A stretch of 64,000 bases of DNA. It comes from JAAZKI01 sp012799905. Lineage in GTDB: Bacteria; Verrucomicrobiota; Lentisphaeria; Oligosphaerales; Oligosphaeraceae. A program made the translations under genes and the position numbers. Where the stretch lies: contig JBMNFR010000003.1 in the NCBI GenBank assembly GCA_050949415.1, positions 23,569-87,568 of the forward strand, given 5' to 3'. The notes under the pieces are model-generated. The model was not told the DNA's origin. It did no database searches and was given only the letters and a program-made list of their open reading frames with translations. Shown piece by piece: positions 54,876-64,000 of this stretch (position 1 is the stretch's first letter; every line of letters begins with the position of its first letter).

Positions 54876-54992
54876 GCACCCCCTGGCGGAGCCGCTTGCC
54901 CCGGGCTTTTATGTTCCTGCCATTCAGACAGTCTGGCCTACATATGGCAGCCAGAAGACCGCACTGCAAGAGCTCATCACTAAACTTTAACT

Positions 54993-55152
54993 AAAAAAAC
55001 AACCCTAAAATAAAAATTTCCGTGTATTCTGTATATTCTGTGGTTTAAAAAAACAACCCTAAAATAAAAATTTCCGTGTATTCTGTATATTCTGTGGTTT
55101 AAAAAAACAACCCTAAAATAAAAATTTCGTATTCTTTCGTGTTTTTCGTGGT
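54993..55152 (+). repeat. 54-bp tandem repeat, three units
   Basis: Units start at 54993, 55047 and 55101, each with seven A, then CAACCCTAAAATAAAAATTT and a T/G-rich second half. Units one and two are identical over 54 bases; the third diverges in its second half into TTCGTGTTTTTCGTGG. It ends about 110 bases before the dnaB start. No promoter can be claimed within it. Confidence 0.93.
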
Positions 55153-55262
55153 TAAAAAAATAGGTTGTGGACGGTAGTCCACTCTAAGCCCCTTCCGCGG
55201 CCATCCCCGTGATTGACCAGACGGCCAGCCACGAAACCAATTTCCCCTGGAGACTTTCCGCC

Positions 55263-56699
55263 ATGACTTCCCCGTCTTCCCCGCCCTCATCAACCTCACC
55301 AACCAAGGCGCGTTCCGCAACCGTCGCCCTCCTCAATCTCGACCGTCCTAAACCACACAACCTCGAAGCCGAAGTCGCTGTTTTGGGCGGCATGATGCAA
55401 GACGCGAACGCTTCTGCCATCGCTTTCGGCCAATTGCGCATGGATGGCGCCTTCTACAGAAGCGCCCATCAGACGATTTTCAATGCCATGCTCGCATTGA
55501 GCGATGGCAAGGGCGAAGCTAGTCTCGACCCAATCGTACTCGCCGACCACCTTGAACGCAGCGGCAAATTAGAGGAAGTCGGCGGCCGCAGCTACATTAT
55601 GCAGCTGATGGACTCGGTGCCGACTGCCGCCAACATCGACCACTACATTGACATCGTCCGCCAAAATGCCATTCTCCGTCGCATCATCGCCGCCTGCACC
55701 GAAACTATCATGCGATGCTACGACACGGACGACGATGTCCAGACCCTCCTGGACACTGTTGAACAACAGATTTTCGAAGTCGCCGGAATGGATGAAGCCA
55801 AGGACTTGCTCCTCATCAAGCCGCTGGTGCGGGAAGCCATCAGTTACCTCGAACTGCTGATGCAGGGCAACACGGACGTGCTTGGCCTGCGCACCGGCTT
55901 TGACGTGGACCGGATGATCACTGGCCTCAAGGCCGGCGAATTATTCGTGCTGGCAGCCAGGCCGTCCATCGGCAAAACAGCGTTAGCCCTTAACATGGCG
56001 GCCAACATCGCCATGAGCGCCGAAAAAACGCCGGTGGGCATTTTCAGTTTGGAAATGCCTGCCCAGCAACTTGTCCTGCGCCTTATCTGCAGCACGGCCA
56101 GGGTCAGCATGAGCGATTTCAAGAACCGCACCCTGTCGTCGCAGCGCTGGCAACAGGACGTCGGAAGCGCCTGTGAGCAGATCAGCAATGCACGCATCAT
56201 CATTGATGACACCGGCGCTATTGACATCCTCGAACTGCGTGCCAAGGCTCGCCGCATGTGCAGCAAGCACGACGTCAAGGTCATCTTTATTGACTATTTG
56301 CAGCTGATCCGCGGCCATGTCTCCCGCAATGCCAGCCGTGAAAACGAAGTCGCCATGATTTCCGGCTCTTTAAAGGCCATGGCTAAGGAGTTAAACATCC
56401 CGGTCGTGGTTCTGGCCCAGCTGAATCGGCAGGCCGAACAAGGCGAAAAACCCAAGCTCAGCCATCTGCGCGAATCCGGCGCTATTGAGCAAGACGCTGA
56501 CGTCGTCGCCATCCTCCACCGCGACCGCGGCGTGCAGTATGAGCAAAGGGAAGATGACACCAACGGCCTCCCGGCCGAGCTGATCATCGCCAAAAACCGC
56601 AATGGCGCCACCGGAACCGTAGACCTGCTGTTCCTGCCGCGCTACACCCGTTTTGAAAATGCGGTCAGCACCGACCAGTACGTGCCTCAGGACGTGTAA
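55263..56699 (+). CDS. dnaB: Replicative DNA helicase DnaB
   Basis: 478 residues. DnaB is the hexameric helicase that unwinds DNA at the replication fork. The N-terminal domain begins at HNLEAEVAVLGGMMQD. The RecA-like C-terminal domain has the Walker A LAARPSIGKTALALN (usually GARPSMGKT), the Walker B VIFIDYLQLI and the closing LRESGAIEQDADVV. A Ser/Pro/Thr-rich N-terminal leader of about 20 residues is unusual but short. The ATG at 55263 follows CTGGAGA; the frame is open to 55209. eboE starts three bases after its stop. Confidence 0.96.
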   Translation: MTSPSSPPSSTSPTKARSATVALLNLDRPKPHNLEAEVAVLGGMMQDANASAIAFGQLRMDGAFYRSAHQTIFNAMLALSDGKGEASLDPIVLADHLERSGKLEEVGGRSYIMQLMDSVPTAANIDHYIDIVRQNAILRRIIAACTETIMRCYDTDDDVQTLLDTVEQQIFEVAGMDEAKDLLLIKPLVREAISYLELLMQGNTDVLGLRTGFDVDRMITGLKAGELFVLAARPSIGKTALALNMAANIAMSAEKTPVGIFSLEMPAQQLVLRLICSTARVSMSDFKNRTLSSQRWQQDVGSACEQISNARIIIDDTGAIDILELRAKARRMCSKHDVKVIFIDYLQLIRGHVSRNASRENEVAMISGSLKAMAKELNIPVVVLAQLNRQAEQGEKPKLSHLRESGAIEQDADVVAILHRDRGVQYEQREDDTNGLPAELIIAKNRNGATGTVDLLFLPRYTRFENAVSTDQYVPQDV

Positions 56700-56701
56700 T
56701 C

Positions 56702-57868
56702 ATGACCAAAATCCCAGCACTCTCCGGGCAACCTGTCCTCTGCCATTGCATGAATGTATTCCCGGGGACAACCCCGCAGGCCAAGCTGACAGCTTTGTGC
56801 GGCTGTCTGACAGAAGTGAAAAACCGCCTGCCCGGCTTTGCCAACCGGCCATTCCCGGTCGGATTATGGCTGGATGCCGCCACTGCGGCGACTCTGCGCC
56901 GTGACGATGACGCCTGGGAGGCATGGGCTTCCCAGTTGCGCGCCGCCGGCTTCGAAGCCGTGACCGCCAATGCCTTCCCCTACGGCCGATTCCATGACGA
57001 GCCCGTCAAAACGAGCGTCTATCATCCTGACTGGACATGTCCAGAACGGCGTGATTACACAATTGCGGTGGCGGATCTGCTGGCTAACCTACTGCCGCCG
57101 AACACGATAGGCAGCATCTCGACTCTGCCGGCCGGCTATCGTCGACATTTCCCAGCCGCCGGCGAAAAACCTATGCTTGCCAACATCCTTACCGTGGCCG
57201 AACACTTGGCCAAAATCTATCAGCAAACCGGCAAAATCATCCGGCTGGGTTTTGAAATGGAGCCGGATTGCCTCTGGGAAGACCCGGCGGAATTCGCTGA
57301 TTTTTACCAACGGCGACTCCGGTTTCACGAATATGCTGGATTTCTGGGCGTCTGTTACGACACCTGCCACCAGGAACTGCTCGGCCACCAACCAGGCGCT
57401 GGACTCAATCTGCTTATCGATCAGGACATCCCCATCACTAAAATCCAGTTGAGCGCTGCAATCAGAGCTCCATCCCTTGCCGCACAACAGTTCTTGTGCC
57501 AGAATTTTCAAGACAGCGTATATCTGCACCAGACCAGGCTCATCCGAAACCACACTGTCATCCAAGCTTGGGAAGACCTCCCGCTCCCAAATGATTTAGC
57601 CAGCCAAGCCGACACCGATGGCGAATGGCGATGCCATTTCCATGTGCCGATTTTCCTTGATAACCTGACGGGTGGACTCATGGCCGCTAACGCGGAGCTG
57701 AAGGCAGTCCTCGCTGCCGTCCGCAAAACGCCATCACTCTGCCCGACCCTCGAAATTGAGACGTATTCCTACAATGTCCTCCCGGAATTCCTCCAGTGCG
57801 AATCCTTGGCCGACTGTCTAGTGAAAGAAGCCCAATTCGCGCAAGCGCAAATTGACGCCCCGCAGTAA
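56702..57868 (+). CDS. eboE: EboE-like metabolite traffic protein (xylose-isomerase-like TIM barrel)
   Basis: 388 residues. Matches the EboE pattern: CHCMNVFPG near the start, ANAFPYGRFHDEPVKTSVY then HPDW, and GSISTLPAGYRR. In cyanobacteria and some other phyla the eboABCDEF set is needed to move specialised metabolite precursors to the periplasm; EboE is a predicted sugar-isomerase-like enzyme whose reaction is not established. Here no eboABCD is visible within the window. The start lies three bases after the dnaB stop, so co-translation is likely, but the link with replication is probably fortuitous. A second EboE-typical HFHVPIF motif is near 317. Confidence 0.85.
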   Translation: MTKIPALSGQPVLCHCMNVFPGTTPQAKLTALCGCLTEVKNRLPGFANRPFPVGLWLDAATAATLRRDDDAWEAWASQLRAAGFEAVTANAFPYGRFHDEPVKTSVYHPDWTCPERRDYTIAVADLLANLLPPNTIGSISTLPAGYRRHFPAAGEKPMLANILTVAEHLAKIYQQTGKIIRLGFEMEPDCLWEDPAEFADFYQRRLRFHEYAGFLGVCYDTCHQELLGHQPGAGLNLLIDQDIPITKIQLSAAIRAPSLAAQQFLCQNFQDSVYLHQTRLIRNHTVIQAWEDLPLPNDLASQADTDGEWRCHFHVPIFLDNLTGGLMAANAELKAVLAAVRKTPSLCPTLEIETYSYNVLPEFLQCESLADCLVKEAQFAQAQIDAPQ

Positions 57869-57895
57869 ACGCCCTATCTCGCCCCGCCTCCGTCC

Positions 57896-58138
57896 AGTGC
57901 CGACACTCGCCCCTAACGAATTATGAATTATGAATTATGAATGATGAATTATGAATTATGAAATGCGCCTCAGCATTCAGCATTCAACATTCAGCATTCA
58001 GCATTCAGCATTCAGCATTCAGCATTCAGCATTCAGCATTCAGCATTCAACATTCAGACCCTCGCCCCTCGCCCCTCGCCCCTCGCCCCTAAAAAAAGCC
58101 CCTCGCCCCTCGCCCCTCGCCCCTCGCCCCTCGCCCCT
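57896..58138 (-). repeat. Composite heptanucleotide repeat array (third unit, inverted)
   Basis: On the + strand: six AATTATG copies (57919-57960, one with a G change), the linker AAATGCGCCT, twelve CAGCATT copies (57971-58054, two with CAACATT), then CCCTCGC repeats in two blocks (58059-58090 and 58097-58137) split by an A-run. The order and linker match 35134-35345 when read on the minus strand. The repeat reaches the A-run of the rRNA terminator. Confidence 0.93.
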
Positions 58139-58179
58139 AAAAAAAAAGCCCCCGGCGGGTTTATAGTCCCGTCGGGGGC
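58139..58179 (-). terminator. Terminator of the rRNA operon
   Basis: A 12-base G/C-rich stem (58148-58159 with 58168-58179, one G-U or mismatch) with an 8-base loop, followed in the minus-strand direction by nine T (58139-58147). It starts 12 bases after the 5S gene. Confidence 0.93.
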
Positions 58180-58191
58180 TTTTTGAAGAAA

Positions 58192-58311
58192 TTGACTGGC
58201 AGCGCGCTACTTTCCCGCGCTCTTGAACGCAGTATCATCGCCGCTGGGGCTCTTAACGGCCGTGTTCGGGATGGGAACGGGTGTGACTGCCCCGCCATGA
58301 CCACCAGTCAA
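58192..58311 (-). rRNA. rrf: 5S ribosomal RNA
   Basis: 120 bases closed by a terminal stem in which TTGACTGG pairs with CCAGTCAA. The interior has conserved 5S text (CACACCCGTTCCCATCCCGAA on the RNA strand in form, and the GAACACGG loop). It is the last gene of the operon, with a terminator directly after it. Confidence 0.95.
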
Positions 58312-58496
58312 AAGGGGTGACAAGCTTGGACAACAGAGAGGGATGCGTTGATGCATACTTCCAAGGAAGCTTCGAGGCGAACCGCCCGGGCTCCAGGCGG
58401 CGCAAGGCCGCCTGCCTGCCGGCAGTGTTGATTCTTTCGGGGCTTTCGCCCCCTCCCCCCGGCCGAACCCGAAGCGGGCAGTCCGGGGGGAATGGC

Positions 58497-61405
<2,909 letters not shown>

Positions 61406-61530
61406 GTCAAAAATGACAAACATGACGGACAGTCCCAAGCAGCACATGCCTCGCCTCAAACGGCCCGACTGGCCGAATGAGGACTTCCTCAACAAAGTAT
61501 GCTTCTGCATTTCTTCTACTGTTGTCCAAG

Positions 61531-61542
61531 TTGTCAAAGAGC
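61531..61542 (-). promoter_or_regulatory. boxA-like antitermination site in the 16S-23S spacer
   Basis: GCTCTTTGACAA on the minus strand resembles the boxA consensus TGCTCTTTAACA and lies between tRNA-Ile and 23S. A sister site is in the 16S leader at 63676-63687. Confidence 0.7.
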
Positions 61543-61588
61543 TGCCGGGGAAAACGCGCGACGCGGTTCCGCCGGGCTTGCAAAGCGG

Positions 61589-61665
61589 TGGTGGGCGCAC
61601 CTGGACTCGAACCAGGGGCCTCGTCCTTATCAGAGACGCGCTCTAACCAACTGAGCTATGCGCCC
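61589..61665 (-). tRNA. trnI: tRNA-Ile (GAT anticodon)
   Basis: 77 bases including an encoded CCA. Starts GGGCGCATAGCTCAG, anticodon loop CTGATAA, T-arm GGTTCGAGTCC, acceptor pairs GGGCGCA with TGCGCCC. Confidence 0.97.
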
Positions 61666-61809
61666 GCGCCAGGACCAGACCGGGGAAGAAGGCTACCCCC
61701 TACCCCCGCGCCGGGGACCGGCAAAGTCAATCGCTGATGCACGAACCGGAGGACGCCGAACCCACCCTGACCCACGCCCAAGCCCTTCAGGGGGGCCGGA
61801 CTGACGTCC

Positions 61810-61884
61810 TGGTGGAGCCGGCGGGACTCGAACCCGCGGCATCCTGCTTGCAAAGCAGGCGCTCTACCACTGAGCTACGACCCC
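61810..61884 (-). tRNA. trnA: tRNA-Ala (TGC anticodon)
   Basis: 75 bases including an encoded CCA. Starts GGGGTCGTAGCTCAG, anticodon loop TTTGCAA, T-arm GGTTCGAGTCC. The acceptor stem contains the G3:U70 pair that marks alanine tRNAs. It lies upstream of tRNA-Ile in the operon, the reverse of the common order. Confidence 0.97.
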
Positions 61885-61962
61885 GTTCCGGTCGAGACCA
61901 GAAAAAAAATTGTCAAAGCAAGAGCTGTTTTCCCGGCCTTTGAGCCGGGCGCTCCCTGGGAG

Positions 61963-61984
61963 CTGAGCAGCGCAATATGACGCG
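61963..61984 (-). promoter_or_regulatory. 3' arm of the 16S rRNA processing stem
   Basis: A 22-base arm that is the inverse complement (one mismatch) of 63654-63675. The two arms bracket the 16S gene and would pair in the precursor to give an RNase III cleavage stem. Confidence 0.85.
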
Positions 61985-62027
61985 TCGGCGCACTTCCCCC
62001 GGACGAGGCCGGGAAAGTGTTTCCTTA

Positions 62028-63537
<1,510 letters not shown>

Positions 63538-63653
63538 GCAAAAAGTTTGACCGCCCCAAAAAAGGGGCGCTTATCCTTTTTAAAATCCCTCGAAAGCATC
63601 GAGGGGGGTGCGAAACCCCCGCCGAAAGGCGGAAGCGTCGCATTCGTGACAAT

Positions 63654-63675
63654 CGCATCATATTGCGCTGCTCAG
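63654..63675 (-). promoter_or_regulatory. 5' arm of the 16S rRNA processing stem
   Basis: Pairs with 61963-61984 over 22 bases with one mismatch. It sits directly after the boxA site, as expected for an rrn leader. Confidence 0.85.
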
Positions 63676-63687
63676 TTGCCAAAGAGC
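63676..63687 (-). promoter_or_regulatory. boxA-like antitermination site in the rrn leader
   Basis: GCTCTTTGGCAA on the minus strand, close to the boxA consensus and located between promoter and 16S. Confidence 0.7.
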
Positions 63688-63723
63688 TGGAAAAAACCGC
63701 ACCCTCTCGGGGGCGGAATACTT

Positions 63724-63751
63724 AACATACCACGCCTTGCCCGTTCCGCAA
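63724..63751 (-). promoter_or_regulatory. rRNA operon promoter
   Basis: On the minus strand, TTGCGG (63746-63751) and TATGTT (63724-63729) are separated by 16 bases. An A/T-rich stretch (63755-63775) upstream could be an UP element. About 190 bases separate it from the 16S 5' end. Confidence 0.65.
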
Positions 63752-63780
63752 GTCGAAAATTAACTTTTTCTGGACTTTTC

Positions 63781-64000
63781 CCTAACCGGAAACCGGACAA
63801 GGCCGGACAGGACAGGACAACAACGGGCAGTTAAGCACGCGGCCCTCTTCAGGGCGCAGATTTTAATATATCATGGCATCCGACCCGCGCAAGCCAAAAT
63901 AACGCATTTTTGACAAAAAATTTCCGCGACCCGGGCGGCGCCCCCTCGCCCCACCGTCCAGTGTCAGCACTTCAGTGCCGAGCGCACCGCCCCTCGCCCC
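63781..64000. other. Window-edge intergenic sequence
   Basis: No ORF or RNA gene is seen. The last 60 bases hold CCCCTCGCCCC words and CCGTCCAGTG...CAGTGCCGA text also found at 57889-57913, so the dispersed C-rich repeat family brackets the rRNA operon. Confidence 0.55.

Noticed and set aside
57951..58166. 71-codon frame with SIQHSAF repeats
   Set aside because: It is the translation of the CAGCATT and CCCTCGC heptamer arrays. Seven-base repeats give a 7-residue period in any frame.

Overview
The window reads as chromosomal DNA from a PVC-group bacterium, most likely Lentisphaerota (Victivallales-like). The evidence is combined rather than single-marker: DUF1559-type pseudopilins with an FTLIELLVV helix, large secreted glycoside-hydrolase-like proteins (GH78, GH28, DUF4838, GHL6), Gfo/Idh/MocA oxidoreductases, intergenic heptanucleotide repeats, and a 16S/23S rRNA of PVC character. 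No database search was possible, so the phylum is an inference. Shine-Dalgarno sites precede many starts and the 16S 3' end carries a normal anti-SD.

Layout. 1-4.2 kb: end of an AraC regulator, a dispersed repeat, a metF/MetV-type fused methylenetetrahydrofolate reductase overlapping thiL, and a convergent serine hydrolase. 4.4-12.2 kb: an accessory, visibly decaying stretch with a GntR-type regulator and its palindromic site, then three genes broken by frameshifts or a nonsense codon (pseudopilin, SGNH/glycosidase-like giant, propeller hydrolase), and an IS1380-like transposase stub. 12.2-31 kb: sugar-polymer catabolism units, namely a secreted glycosidase-like protein, a pseudopilin and a LacI regulator; an AraC regulator divergent from a multi-module Fe-S protein and an oxidoreductase; then GH28, DUF4838 and GH78 enzymes. 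31-38.2 kb: a housekeeping-like minus-strand run of HPr, HEAT-repeat protein, oxidoreductase and SecG with a very long Ala-rich tail, then a LolA-like protein and an O-antigen-ligase-like protein.

38.2-47.1 kb is the most dynamic part: a broken IS4-family transposase, an intact IS1634-like transposase, and three tandem paralogues of an unrecognised secreted protein. The first is truncated at the IS, the second has lost an internal module, and copies two and three share a 595-bp tract with no difference. 47.2-57.9 kb: GT4 glycosyltransferase, secreted C39-like protein, GHL6 hydrolase, uracil-DNA glycosylase, CPBP protease, M55 aminopeptidase, DnaB and EboE. 58.2-63.8 kb: a complete rRNA operon on the minus strand, in the order 16S, tRNA-Ala, tRNA-Ile, 23S, 5S, with promoter, boxA sites, 16S processing stem and terminator.

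The strongest unexplained signals are (i) composite elements built of different heptanucleotide tandem repeats always joined in the same order, (ii) the tandem paralogue family with module loss and an apparent conversion tract, (iii) a SecG with a 110-residue amphipathic-like tail, (iv) an apparently permuted SGNH domain, and (v) a three-module QueG-like iron-sulfur protein. I found no CRISPR array, prophage or defence system.
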